Part shown: piece after piece, positions 24,487 to 32,909 of the stretch
Layout: every line of letters starts with the position of its first letter
Numbering within the stretch: the stretch's first letter is position 1
DNA from: a virus
Direction: 5' to 3' (one strand)
DNA length: 37,502 nucleotides
Virus record (IMG/VR): IMGVR_UViG_3300046512_000059
Coordinates: 1-37,502 of that record
Notes under the pieces: model-generated
Told to the model about the DNA's origin: nothing
What the model saw: only the letters and a program-made list of their open reading frames with translations
Databases searched by the model: none
Translations under genes and position numbers: made by a program

Positions 24487-24687
24487 ATGAACAAACCGTT
24501 TGCTATCGATGAAAATGGACGAACTTACATTAACGAATCGGAAATCCTGAAAGGCCAGATGATCGTCTCGGCTGCCGGTATTTCTTTACCGGCTGATTTT
24601 GCGGAAAAGGCGCAAGAGAAAGCCGACCTGTTAGAGCGCCGGCTTGCTCGGCTGGAAAACGAGCTTGGCCTTAATCCACTCAGCTAG
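24487..24687 (+). CDS. Hypothetical protein, 66 aa
   Basis: The first half has IDENGRTYINESEILKGQ, a pattern like short beta units in tail proteins. The second half is a coiled coil (AEKAQEKADLLERRLARLENEL). AGGAG six bases before ATG 24487 is a good ribosome site. It starts the accessory cluster between K and I and its 3' end overlaps the converging gene by 8 bases. The function is unknown. Confidence 0.6.
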   Translation: MNKPFAIDENGRTYINESEILKGQMIVSAAGISLPADFAEKAQEKADLLERRLARLENELGLNPLS

Positions 24688-24925
24688 GCTGGCGCGCCGA
24701 CTTGAAAAGCTGAGATATCAGGTTGGCGTTTGGTCGGACACCGAAAGCCGATCCCAGTGATTTCGATATGGTCATCGCACGCGCTTCGGCCGCCGCTATG
24801 CCTTCCTCGCCCTGAGACGCGTGGACTTGAGCGAGCAAGCCATAAACCATGGCCGTGAGAGCTTGAATGTCAGCGGCATGAGAGTTCACAACCTTTTGGA
24901 TCTCACGATATTGTTGCGTTTCCAC
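24680..24925 (-). CDS. Hypothetical protein, 81 aa
   Basis: The start is GTG 24925, chosen for GGAGG five bases upstream; an open frame continues to 25102 but without such support and with unlike composition. The protein is helical (VNSHAADIQALTAMVYGLLAQVH), with no known domain. It runs against the tail operon, downstream of another minus-strand gene, with two hairpins between them. Confidence 0.5.
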   Translation of the reverse strand: METQQYREIQKVVNSHAADIQALTAMVYGLLAQVHASQGEEGIAAAEARAMTISKSLGSAFGVRPNANLISQLFKSARQPS

Positions 24926-24946
24926 ATTAACCTCCAGGTCATTAAC

Positions 24947-24998
24947 GCGCCGAGATTGGCGCAATCCCAGTCCTTGGGCTTGCAGGCAAAGGACTGGG
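24947..24998 (-). other. Two hairpins between minus-strand accessory genes
   Basis: GCGCC/GGCGC (24947-24951 with 24958-24962) and the perfect 10-bp pair CCCAGTCCTT/AAGGACTGGG (24966-24975 with 24989-24998). Neither has a U-tract. They may separate or adjust expression of the two flanking genes. Confidence 0.45.
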
Positions 24999-25005
24999 AA
25001 ATCCT

Positions 25006-25287
25006 TCAAATGGCATGTAGTAGTTTCAGCATGTCGACAGTTTTGAACTGCAGATCTTGCGATGAATGAATGTAATCGCAGATGAGAGGAAGCATTGCCC
25101 ATCGCTCTTTGTCGATTGGCTTGCCCGGAGGGACAAATCGGTTCGCAAAGTCATCAGCATCGATTGAGCTACCTTCAAGCACGTCGAATATGAATAATCG
25201 AAAATGAAAGGCACCGTTCGGCACCTCAGGCATTTCTCTGAACGCATGCCTGAGCAGGTCTGCTCTCTGGGGGTTAGATAAAGCCAA
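25006..25287 (-). CDS. Hypothetical protein, 93 aa
   Basis: The start is TTG 25287 with AGGAG eight bases upstream. A soluble, mixed protein (FREMPEVPNGAFHFRLFIFDVLEGSSIDADDFANRF) that I do not recognise. Its size and orientation are those of accessory or immunity-type genes, but nothing in the sequence shows that role. Confidence 0.5.
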   Translation of the reverse strand: MALSNPQRADLLRHAFREMPEVPNGAFHFRLFIFDVLEGSSIDADDFANRFVPPGKPIDKERWAMLPLICDYIHSSQDLQFKTVDMLKLLHAI

Positions 25288-25408
25288 TTACGCCACTCCT
25301 GTGTATGGCTGAAAGCTACTATGGAGAGACAAGGCATTGCTACTGGGAATTCGTACAGGCAACTTCTGCGACAAGTTCCTCTCGACTACTTTTTTGAGGA
25401 TAGTTCTG

Positions 25409-25822
25409 GTGTCAAGATCGGTAGAGTTAAAGCTTGCAACCTCTAGCGATGAGGCGTGGGCGACCAATCTGTTAAGAGTGAGTGGCCCGTGTGGAGTTAG
25501 CTCTGTCCGGAGTGATTCTCTTGAACATGATGAAGTCGTTTATTTAATAGCCGAAACTGGAAACTTCGTCGGATTTATCACCTACCGAAAGATTGGTAGC
25601 CAATTATTTAACCTCTTTGTCTCGCCCCAGCATAGGAAGAATGGCGTGGGGAGGCTTGCGGTTGCGAAGCTCGTTTCCGAAATGCGAGATCGCGGAATAT
25701 TGCAGCTCACCGTCAACTCAGTGGATGAGTCAGTACCGTTTTGGACGAAGACGTTTCGGCAGTATCAGGTTCAGATGGAAGGAGACAACAAATTTATTGT
25801 GTGTATTTCATCTATCCCGTGA
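25409..25822 (+). CDS. GNAT-family N-acetyltransferase
   Basis: A 137-residue single-domain GNAT. The acetyl-CoA-binding motif is RKNGVG (R/Q-x-x-G-x-G) after the LFNLFVSPQH strand, followed by the LAVAKLVSEM helix and LTVNSVDESVPFWTK, a typical C-terminal part with the conserved aromatic. GTG 25409 follows GAGGATAG; a TTG at 25337 gives a longer form with an unlikely N-terminus. The substrate is unknown: it may modify a host protein, tRNA or a toxin. Base use is more AT-rich than in the tail genes. It is an accessory gene. Confidence 0.75.
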   Translation: MSRSVELKLATSSDEAWATNLLRVSGPCGVSSVRSDSLEHDEVVYLIAETGNFVGFITYRKIGSQLFNLFVSPQHRKNGVGRLAVAKLVSEMRDRGILQLTVNSVDESVPFWTKTFRQYQVQMEGDNKFIVCISSIP

Positions 25823-25907
25823 TCCGCTCGAAATCGTCGCTCACCCGGACTTCTTGCACTTCCCTAAGCAGTGCTACATTGCCGGTTTTCCCACAGGAGT
25901 GACCTGC

Positions 25908-26252
25908 ATGAAACTGATCGTAGGAGCGCTGGCGGTAGCGCTGTTGGCGGGGTGCTCGTCGCCCGGAGATGTGAAGAAGAACGATCCGACCATCAGCGCA
26001 TCCACCAATAAATCAGCCAAGAAGTACGCTCTGTGCGTATTCCCGAAGTGGCAGGAGCAGCGCTCGACTTCGACCATGTCTGAGACGGAGAACGGCTATC
26101 GGCTGGTCGTTGCTACTGACATGATGACCGATGAGGTGCTTGAAGTTTCCAGCGCTGGAACAGGCAGCAAAGTCGCACTGTATCAGCGGTTGCCGTGGTC
26201 AAAAATGTGGGGCCGCGCGGCACTTGAGGCAGCAGTTCGCGAGTGCCTGTAA
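25908..26252 (+). CDS. Small lipoprotein, possible exclusion factor
   Basis: A 114-residue protein with a lipoprotein signal: MKL, a hydrophobic stretch, then LLAGC with the modified Cys at 16. Ser at position +2 favours transfer to the outer membrane. The mature part has one further Cys in YALCVFPKW and one near the end (RECL), which could form a disulphide. AGGAG precedes ATG 25908. Phage lipoproteins of this kind may block receptors against superinfection; that role is inference. A terminator follows. Confidence 0.72.
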   Translation: MKLIVGALAVALLAGCSSPGDVKKNDPTISASTNKSAKKYALCVFPKWQEQRSTSTMSETENGYRLVVATDMMTDEVLEVSSAGTGSKVALYQRLPWSKMWGRAALEAAVRECL

Positions 26253-26270
26253 ACCGAGCAATTTATCAAA

Positions 26271-26293
26271 ACCGCCAATTGGCGGTTTTTTTT
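26271..26293 (+). terminator. Intrinsic terminator after the lipoprotein gene
   Basis: ACCGCC (26271-26276), loop AATT, GGCGGT (26281-26286) and eight T. It closes the accessory cluster just before the I-like tail gene. Confidence 0.83.
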
Positions 26294-26309
26294 CGTCAGG
26301 AGATAACCC

Positions 26310-26906
26310 ATGGCGGCCGCAACAATTTCTAAACCATCAATGACCACCATTCTCTTATCTGGCCCGCTGGCAAGGCTATTCGGACGCGTGCATTACCGAG
26401 AGCTTGGCAGTAAATCGGTTGGCGAAGCGTTCCAGGCATTGAAATGCACAATCGACGGGTTCGAAGGGGCGATCAAGGATCTGGACCGGCGTGGTATGCG
26501 ATTCGCGATATTCCGAAATCGGAAAAATGTGGGCGAAAAAGATTTTGCACTCGGGGGCGCTCAGGAAATTCGAATTGTTCCGGTGATTTCAGGAAGCAAG
26601 CGCGCTGGTGTACTTCAAACAATCATCGGCGTCGTGCTGATTGCCGCATCATTTTTTGCTGGTGGCGCTGGTCCCTCTCTGTTCTCCGCTGGTTTGGCAA
26701 TGACTGCCGGCGGCGTGATCCAGATGCTCAGCCCTCAAGCCTCAGGCCTGAAGCAAAGCGCATCTCCTGAAAACGCCCCGTCCTACGCCTTCGGCAGCGC
26801 CAAAAACACCACTGCCAGCGGCAACCCGGTACCGATCTGCATCGGCGAGCGCCGGTGGGGTGGGATGATTATCTCAGCCTCGATCCTGGCGGAGGACAAG
26901 GCATGA
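26310..26906 (+). CDS. Tail assembly protein I-like
   Basis: A 198-residue lambda I family protein needed for tail-tip assembly. The N-terminal SGPLARLFGRVHYRELGSKSVGEAFQALKCT ubiquitin-like part is followed by an RIVPVISGSKRAG junction, a hydrophobic Gly/Ala-rich segment (residues about 106-140) and the end region SPQASGLKQSASPENAPSYAFGSAKNTTASGNPVPICIG. AGGAGATAACCC precedes ATG 26310. The stop overlaps the next ATG. Confidence 0.88.
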   Translation: MAAATISKPSMTTILLSGPLARLFGRVHYRELGSKSVGEAFQALKCTIDGFEGAIKDLDRRGMRFAIFRNRKNVGEKDFALGGAQEIRIVPVISGSKRAGVLQTIIGVVLIAASFFAGGAGPSLFSAGLAMTAGGVIQMLSPQASGLKQSASPENAPSYAFGSAKNTTASGNPVPICIGERRWGGMIISASILAEDKA

Positions 26907-27169
26907 CCAAAGTGACCTACAGCATCACCATCCACGACCTGCATCGACTTGAAGGTGGAGTGGTTTGTGTCGACGAAGCAGTGGTGGCCGTTCTGGACAA
27001 CGGGCGCGAAATCCATCGAGAGCGCTTCTTTGGCAAATGCACATCGCCAAGCGGCTACACGCGAAAGTACCGCGGTAAGCCCGGTCTTAACGCCGCACTG
27101 ATCTCTGGCAATTGCCGCATGGGTTTTAGCTTGAGTGAGCCGGCAAAGGCTGCTCCAGCCCACCCATAA
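26903..27169 (+). CDS. Hypothetical protein between I and J, 88 aa
   Basis: A small mixed protein with three Cys (GGVVCVDEA, FGKCTSPSG, GNCRMGF). It is coupled to I by an ATGA overlap with GGAGG upstream, so it is very likely translated. Its 3' end overlaps the converging gene 27126-27371 by 44 bases. The function is unknown. Confidence 0.6.
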   Translation: MTKVTYSITIHDLHRLEGGVVCVDEAVVAVLDNGREIHRERFFGKCTSPSGYTRKYRGKPGLNAALISGNCRMGFSLSEPAKAAPAHP

Positions 27170-27371
27170 AATCGTCAGAACCAAGCCGGTGAGAGCCGTA
27201 TTCGACTCGATACCTAGGCCCGCGAGATTGCGCCTCGGCTTCAGCTGCCTCCTTAGAGGCGTAGATGTCTACGAATCGCCATGGCGAGCTTTGCACAACG
27301 CCCCAACCCAGCACGCAGTCTGCGTTATCCGGATCTTTCGGAAGGTTTTTAGCGAGGCTTCTGATTGACAT
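27126..27371 (-). CDS. Hypothetical protein, 81 aa
   Basis: A small protein with a regular fold pattern (DCVLGWGVVQSSPWRFVDIYASKEAAEAEAQSRGPRYRVEYGSHR) that suggests a two-strand, one-helix domain; I do not know its family. ATG 27371 with AAGGA seven bases upstream is preferred to 27416. It runs against the tail operon between I and J, so it is probably an independent accessory gene. Confidence 0.55.
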   Translation of the reverse strand: MSIRSLAKNLPKDPDNADCVLGWGVVQSSPWRFVDIYASKEAAEAEAQSRGPRYRVEYGSHRLGSDDFMGGLEQPLPAHSS

Positions 27372-27462
27372 GGCCGATCCTTGGTTGTGAGAAAGCAGGA
27401 AATTACTACTCCGCAACGTGTGGTCGTTACTGGCATTTCATCCACGCTGTATGGACACCCAC

Positions 27463-27485
27463 ACCGCCCGCGAGGCGGTTTTTTT
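27463..27485 (+). terminator. Intrinsic terminator before J
   Basis: ACCGCC (27463-27468), loop CGCGA, GGCGGT (27474-27479) and a seven-base T-run. It lies 17 bases before the J start codon. Confidence 0.82.
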
Positions 27486-27501
27486 ATGCCTGGAGGAAAG
27501 A

Positions 27502-30500
27502 ATGGGCGCAGCAGCACAGATCGATATCAGCGGCGAGAAGGGCGGCAGCAGCAAGCCGAAGTCGCCGACCGAAGCCAGCGACAGCCTGCGCTCGACCAAC
27601 CTGGCAAAGCTGCTGATCGCCGTGGGCGAGGGGGAGTTCGATAGCGTCCCGACCGATTACGACATCTACCTGGACAACACGCCGATCCGCGATGCCAGCG
27701 GCAACTACAACTTCCCGAACGTGAAGTGGGACTGGCGGCCAGGCTCTGTGGATCAGACTTACATCCCCGGCATTCCGTCGGTGGAGAACGAGACCTCGTT
27801 GAACATTGAGCTGCGCAGCGATTCGCCGTGGGTGCGCTCGATCACCAACACCCAGCTTTCCGCCGTGCGCATGCGTTTGGCTTGGCCAGCGCTGCAAAGG
27901 TCTGATGACCAAGGCAACGTCGGCGGCTACCGCATCGAATACGCGATCGACGTGTCCACCGACGGCGGTACCTATCAGCAAGTGCTGGTGGACGCCGTCG
28001 ACGGCAAGACCACCACGCGCTATGAGCGCTCGCGCCGCATCGATTTGCCGGACGCCACCACGGGATGGCAGATCCGCGTGCGCCGCCTGACCCCGAACCA
28101 GAACACCAACAAGATCGCCGACACCATGCTGGTGGCCGGTTATACCGAGGTGATCGACGCGAAGCTGCGATACCCGAACACCGCGCTGCTCTACATCGAG
28201 TTCGACGCCGAGCAGTTCACCAACATCCCGGCGGTGACCGTGAAGTGCAAGGCACGGCGCTGGATGGTGCCGAGCAACTACGATCCGATTCAGCGCACCT
28301 ACACCGGGACGTGGGACGGCTCGATGAAATCGGCCTGGACCAACAACCCGGCGTGGATCACCTACGGCATCTGCACCGAAGAGCGTTTCGGTCTGGGCAA
28401 GCGTATCAAGCCTTTCATGGTCGACAAGTGGGAGCTGTACCGGATCGCCCAGTACTGCGATCAGTTGGTGCCGAACGGCCTCGGCGGGCAGGAACCGCGC
28501 TTCCTCTGCGACATGAACCTGCAGGGCAAGGCTGACGCTTGGTCACTGCTGCGCGATATCTCGGCGATTTACCGGGGCATGACGTACTGGGCGCAGGGCC
28601 AGCTGGTGATGCAGGCCGACATGCCGCGCGCGCAGGATTTCGACTACGTCTTCACCCGGGCCAACGTTATTGACGGCAAATTCTCGTATGGCAGCGCCTC
28701 GGCTAAGACCCGGTACACCCGGGCGCTGGTCAGCTACGACAACCCAGCGAACAACTTCGACACCGACGTGATTCCGTTCGCTGACCTGAATCTGCAGCGC
28801 CGTTACGGCGACCGGCCGACAGAGCTGAGTGCCATTGGCTGCACCCGCGCCTCCGAGGCCCAACGCCGCGGCAAGTGGGCGATCTTGAGCAACAACCAAG
28901 ACCGCACTGTGTCGTTCAAGACCGGCATGGAGGGCGTGATTCCGCTGCCGGGTCACATCATCCCTGTAGCTGACTCGTTGCTGGCGGGCCGTGAAGTCGG
29001 CGGCCGGATCTCGGCGGTGGCAGGGCGGGTGATCACGCTTGATCGTGACACCCAGGCCAAGGCCGGTGATCGTTTGATCATCAACCTGCCCGGCGGCCGC
29101 GCTGAAGGTCGCACCGTGCAAAGCGTCAACGGCCGCGCCGTGACCGTCACGGTTGCCTACAGCGAACTGCCGGTGGTGCAGTTGCAATGGGCGCTCGACG
29201 CCGATGACTTGGCCATTCCGTTGTATCGCGTGTTGCGCACCAAGCGAACCACCGAGGGCGACTACGAAATCAGCGCGCTCCAGTTCGAGCCGAGCAAGTT
29301 CGCGTTCATCGACACCGGCGCACGCCTGGAAGAACGTCCGATCAGCGTGATACCAATCACGGTCGTTCCGGCGCCCGCCAGCGTTTCGTTGTCATCGATT
29401 TCATCGGTGGTGCAGGGCCTGGCCGTGGCCACCATGACCATCAGCTGGCCTGCGGTGGATGGCGCCGTCGGCTATGACGTGGAATGGCGCAAGGACAGCG
29501 GCAACTGGATAAAGCTGCAGCGCACCGGTATGACCAACGTGGACGTGGTCGGGATTTATGCCGGCGCATACGTGGCCCGCGTTCGCGCGGTGAGTGCGTT
29601 CGATATCTCGTCGATTTGGCGTAATTCGATCCTGACCAACCTCAAGGGGAAGGAAGGATTGCCGCCGGCTGTGTCGTACCTGACGCCGACCAGTCTTGTT
29701 TACGGCATTCGGATGGCGTGGGGCTTCCCACCAGGCGCAGAGGACACCCAGCGAACTGAGATCTGGTACAGCAAAACGACCTCTCGGGATGATGCGATCA
29801 AGCTCGGTGACTTCGCCTATCCGCAGGCATCGCACGAAATGCAAAACATCCTTGCCGGTGCAAGTTTCTTTTTCTGGGCGCGCCTCATCGATCGGACTGG
29901 AAACATCGGGCCATGGTATCCACAAGGTATCGGCGTCAACGGCCAAGCAAGTTCTGATCAAACCGAGTACGAGAAATATTTCTCCGGACAGATCGGCGAT
30001 TCCGCGCTTGGCAAGCGGCTTGGCGATCGCATAAGCCTGATTGATGGTCCGGCGGACTTACCGGGATCGGTGAACAACCGCATTCAGGTCGTAACCGGTG
30101 AGGTTGATGCAATCTCGGAAAAAGTCGACGGCGTGTTTGCCCAAGTGAATCCACCGATGGCGGGTGAAACTGAGGGCTTCGCCGGATCGACGGAAGCCTT
30201 CGTCGGCGTCTGGTCATTGCAGTCTGCCGTGATCGAAGGCGATGTAGCCACCGGCAAGCGTGTCGACACCGTTCAGGTTGAGATGGGCAAGAACAGCGCC
30301 GTCATTCAGCAGGTCAGCCAGGCGCAAGTTGCAGCGGATGGCAAAGCATCGACCATGTGGTCTGTGAAGATGCAGATTGACTCCAACGGTCGATACGTTG
30401 CCGCTGGAATCGGTCTCGGGATAGAGAACGGCCCCGCAGGATTACAGAGTCAGTTCATCGTCAGCGCTGATCGCTTTGCTGTCGTCAACAGCATCGCCGG

Positions 30501-30777
30501 CGGGCCTCTGGCAGTTCCCTTTGTCGTACAAAACGGCCAGACCTTTATCAGCTCCGCATTCATTGCCGACGGCACGATCACCAACGCCAAGATCGGCAGC
30601 TACATCAGCTCCACCAACTACATCGCCGGCCAGCAAGGCTGGATTCTGAACAAAGACGGCACGCTTGAAATCAACGGCATCGTTCCTGGTCAAGGGCGCT
30701 TAGTGATCAATTCGCTGAACGTCTCGGTCTACGACGCCAATAACGTGCTGCGCGTCCGTCTCGGCTATCTGGGGTGA
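27502..30777 (+). CDS. Host specificity / tail tip protein J-like
   Basis: A 1091-residue central tip protein that forms the hub and reaches the host receptor. The N-terminal two thirds follow the lambda J plan (NLAKLLIAVGEGEF, DIYLDNTPIRDASGNYNFPNV, QRSDDQGNVGGYRIEY, RYPNTALLYIEFDAEQF). Fibronectin type III-like repeats lie at about residues 620-815. A C-terminal DUF1983-type region (WSVKMQIDSNGRYVAAGIGLGIEN, ADRFAVVN, FIADGTITNAKIGSYI) ends the protein. ATG 27502 follows GGAGGAAAGA; the upstream open frame runs through the terminator and is not used. Confidence 0.93.
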   Translation: MGAAAQIDISGEKGGSSKPKSPTEASDSLRSTNLAKLLIAVGEGEFDSVPTDYDIYLDNTPIRDASGNYNFPNVKWDWRPGSVDQTYIPGIPSVENETSLNIELRSDSPWVRSITNTQLSAVRMRLAWPALQRSDDQGNVGGYRIEYAIDVSTDGGTYQQVLVDAVDGKTTTRYERSRRIDLPDATTGWQIRVRRLTPNQNTNKIADTMLVAGYTEVIDAKLRYPNTALLYIEFDAEQFTNIPAVTVKCKARRWMVPSNYDPIQRTYTGTWDGSMKSAWTNNPAWITYGICTEERFGLGKRIKPFMVDKWELYRIAQYCDQLVPNGLGGQEPRFLCDMNLQGKADAWSLLRDISAIYRGMTYWAQGQLVMQADMPRAQDFDYVFTRANVIDGKFSYGSASAKTRYTRALVSYDNPANNFDTDVIPFADLNLQRRYGDRPTELSAIGCTRASEAQRRGKWAILSNNQDRTVSFKTGMEGVIPLPGHIIPVADSLLAGREVGGRISAVAGRVITLDRDTQAKAGDRLIINLPGGRAEGRTVQSVNGRAVTVTVAYSELPVVQLQWALDADDLAIPLYRVLRTKRTTEGDYEISALQFEPSKFAFIDTGARLEERPISVIPITVVPAPASVSLSSISSVVQGLAVATMTISWPAVDGAVGYDVEWRKDSGNWIKLQRTGMTNVDVVGIYAGAYVARVRAVSAFDISSIWRNSILTNLKGKEGLPPAVSYLTPTSLVYGIRMAWGFPPGAEDTQRTEIWYSKTTSRDDAIKLGDFAYPQASHEMQNILAGASFFFWARLIDRTGNIGPWYPQGIGVNGQASSDQTEYEKYFSGQIGDSALGKRLGDRISLIDGPADLPGSVNNRIQVVTGEVDAISEKVDGVFAQVNPPMAGETEGFAGSTEAFVGVWSLQSAVIEGDVATGKRVDTVQVEMGKNSAVIQQVSQAQVAADGKASTMWSVKMQIDSNGRYVAAGIGLGIENGPAGLQSQFIVSADRFAVVNSIAGGPLAVPFVVQNGQTFISSAFIADGTITNAKIGSYISSTNYIAGQQGWILNKDGTLEINGIVPGQGRLVINSLNVSVYDANNVLRVRLGYLG

Positions 30778-30780
30778 TAA

Positions 30781-31098
30781 ATGGCATATGGAATGAGGAT
30801 CTGGGGCGCCGATGGCGCGCTCCAGATCGACGAAAACTCGTTCACTATTCGGGTGGTGCTTTCAACGTTAGTGACATTCACTGGAGGGAAGTCAAATCAG
30901 GACTTTGCGGTGCCTGGAGTTGGCCCCTCAAATGGCGCCGCGATTGTTGTCCCTGTCGGTACCTACACTGATCAGCAACAGCAGTTTGAAACCGAGCTGG
31001 TCGATAACGTGGCCCGGGTTTACAACCATACAAGAGGCTACGCCGCGAGCTATGTCGCGACCGGGACGATGCGACTGATCGTCATGAGGTTCAACTGA
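30781..31098 (+). CDS. Tail-tip accessory protein, DUF6453-like, 105 aa
   Basis: It begins MAYGMRIWGADGALQIDENS, the pattern of DUF6453-type phage tail proteins, and is otherwise beta-rich with aliphatic and Thr residues. It starts three bases after J and ends in an overlap with the next gene. Its opening motif recurs in the middle of the next protein. It is probably bound to the J tip. The ribosome site (GGGGTGATAA) lies in the end of J. Confidence 0.65.
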   Translation: MAYGMRIWGADGALQIDENSFTIRVVLSTLVTFTGGKSNQDFAVPGVGPSNGAAIVVPVGTYTDQQQQFETELVDNVARVYNHTRGYAASYVATGTMRLIVMRFN

Positions 31099-31778
31099 TG
31101 GCGTACGGACTAGAGTTTAGGAACAACAGCAATGTGGTAACCATTGATTCTGAATTCGCCAGGTTAATGGTGATTTCGAGTGGGAGGTATGCGCCGACGG
31201 AAGAAGGGGGCATGGGCTCAACGAATTACTTCGCAAGGCCGGTGACATCACAGGAGCCGCCGCTAGTATTCGTCCGCCCGGATACTGTCGCCGGCGTCGC
31301 CGGACTCAGCAGCATGAGATTGATCGGCTCCGCAGGCAACTGGACCGGATTCTATGTTCGCGCGTACAGCAACGCCACGGCCCAGCCTAATGGCCGCTAC
31401 TTCGTCGCCGCGTTTGCTGCTCAAGCGGTGGCACAGTACGGCATGCGGCTCTGGGACGGATCTGGAAAAATGCTCTTCGACTCAGGTACACCCAATGCCA
31501 GTTTCACGCGAGCTATCCAAAACTGGACTTATGTGAAGTCGGATCAATCCGACCAGGGACTGTACCGAAACTACTACTCGGTACCATTCAATTTTCCCCA
31601 AGACGAATTCATTCTGATCAACAACTTCGGCATGAGCATGGTGTCCGGCGGGAACATCCCAAGACAGCTGTACTGTACGTGGGATTTTGCGGCAAATACG
31701 CTCTACGCCATCACCTCTGCCGCCAATAATCCCTTCGCATTTTTCCTCCCCGCAATGTTTGCCAAGATGGCCGTGTAA
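31098..31778 (+). CDS. Tail-tip accessory protein, DUF6453-like, 226 aa
   Basis: It begins MAYGLEFRNNSNVVTIDSEF and has a second, internal unit at about residue 115 (QYGMRLWDGSGKMLFDSG), so it looks like two DUF6453-like units in tandem. It is beta-rich with many aromatic residues, fitting a receptor-facing tip protein. ATG 31098 overlaps the previous stop. Confidence 0.65.
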   Translation: MAYGLEFRNNSNVVTIDSEFARLMVISSGRYAPTEEGGMGSTNYFARPVTSQEPPLVFVRPDTVAGVAGLSSMRLIGSAGNWTGFYVRAYSNATAQPNGRYFVAAFAAQAVAQYGMRLWDGSGKMLFDSGTPNASFTRAIQNWTYVKSDQSDQGLYRNYYSVPFNFPQDEFILINNFGMSMVSGGNIPRQLYCTWDFAANTLYAITSAANNPFAFFLPAMFAKMAV

Positions 31779-31815
31779 TCGCGCGCGCCCAACCTCTCAA
31801 AATCAGGAACTTGTA

Positions 31816-32460
31816 ATGTCCAAGCAGACGATCACTCTCGGCTCTGCGCCTACAGGCGTGGGCGGCGATACGCCTCGAAGTGCGTTCACTAAAACACAGA
31901 GCAATTTCGACGAACTTTATGCAGCGCTTGGCGCCAGTGGTAGCCCGCTTGTGCTTCCGGCAGCACTCCCGATTGCTCAAGGCGGGACCGGCGGAACAAC
32001 GCAGCCGACAGCCCGAGCCGCGCTGGGCATAAAGTCCGGCGACGTTCGCTGGAAATCGAATACCAGCAACGTAACCATTCCGAACGGCACCTACACCACA
32101 ATAAACTGGACCAACGACGTCTACGGTGTAGGGGGAATTCACAGTCAGACTTCAAACTCAGATGCGTTCGTTTTGCCAGTAGGAATTTTCTTGGTGTCGG
32201 CGACGCTGACTTACGACTACGCCGCAAATGGTCGGCGTGGTCTGCGCTTCACACTGGGTAACGCCGCTTTTGCTGGATGCTTCCTGCTTTCACCGGTGAC
32301 ACCTTCGGGTTCAACCGTGTTGACGCTCACGATTATTATCAGGGTAACCGCTGCAGGTACGATTCTGAGGGTTCAGGGTTTTCAAGACAGTGGCGCCGAT
32401 CTAAACGCGGCGTTGAGTGGCGGCAGCAACCTCGAAATCTTTCAGCTTGGAGATGCCTGA
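31816..32460 (+). CDS. Tail-fibre-like protein, 214 aa
   Basis: The N-terminal part has GSAPTGVGGDTPRSAFTKTQSNFDELY, common in Pseudomonas fibres, then the fibre motif LPIAQGGTGGTTQPTARAALG at about residues 53-73. The C-terminal domain (residues about 78-214) is beta-rich and may be a C1q/TNF-like trimeric head that binds the receptor. It is much shorter than usual fibres, so it is probably a short side fibre. The stop overlaps the fibre chaperone start. Confidence 0.75.
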   Translation: MSKQTITLGSAPTGVGGDTPRSAFTKTQSNFDELYAALGASGSPLVLPAALPIAQGGTGGTTQPTARAALGIKSGDVRWKSNTSNVTIPNGTYTTINWTNDVYGVGGIHSQTSNSDAFVLPVGIFLVSATLTYDYAANGRRGLRFTLGNAAFAGCFLLSPVTPSGSTVLTLTIIIRVTAAGTILRVQGFQDSGADLNAALSGGSNLEIFQLGDA

Positions 32461-32852
32461 TGGCGACCATTGTCGTTCCACCCAACTATGACCTGGTCAA
32501 GATCGCCACTTCGGCGGGCCAGCCAGACCCTGAAATGCGCTCCTATCACGACGGGGTTCTCGAGGTTCTGGGGGTGACCCAGAAAAAACTGACCGCAGCT
32601 CTGGCGAATTACAGCTATTCAGAGACTGAAGTCGAGGTTGCCACCCTGAGCGCGATATCCAAACGCGATCAGCTGTTGGAATCAGCAGATAAGGCGACGG
32701 CCGGAATGTCTGACGCGTTCATCGCCGGCCTGTTGGACGAAGCTGACACCCAGCGGTTCAAGAGCTTCGCCGCTTATAAGCTGGCGCTGAGGAACATCAG
32801 TGCGCAGGACGGGTACCCGACAGCAATCGATTGGCCCCTCAATCCCGCCTGA
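32460..32852 (+). CDS. Tail fibre assembly chaperone
   Basis: A 130-residue protein whose C-terminal block (DEADTQRFKSFAAYKLALRNI, then QDGYPTAIDWPLNP) is the mark of tail fibre assembly chaperones, which fold or trimerise the fibre made by the gene just upstream. ATG 32460 overlaps the fibre stop, with GGAGATG close by. Confidence 0.8.
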   Translation: MATIVVPPNYDLVKIATSAGQPDPEMRSYHDGVLEVLGVTQKKLTAALANYSYSETEVEVATLSAISKRDQLLESADKATAGMSDAFIAGLLDEADTQRFKSFAAYKLALRNISAQDGYPTAIDWPLNPA

Positions 32853-32869
32853 TCAAGCCAAACACCGCA

Positions 32870-32895
32870 ACCCGCCATCGAGCGGGTATTTTTTT
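32870..32895 (+). terminator. Intrinsic terminator after the tail genes
   Basis: ACCCGC (32870-32875), loop CATCGA, GCGGGT (32882-32887), then ATTTTTTT. It separates fibre and lysis genes. Confidence 0.82.
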
Positions 32896-32909
32896 GCCTG
32901 GAGAAAATT

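Noticed and set aside
25006-25287. Toxin-antitoxin pair formed by the minus-strand 93-aa gene and the GNAT gene
   Set aside because: They diverge, are on opposite strands and show no antitoxin DNA-binding pattern; nothing in the sequence supports pairing.
27418-27501. Longer N-terminus for J starting upstream of 27502
   Set aside because: It would be translated across a strong terminator and has no ribosome site; GGAGGAAAGA supports 27502.
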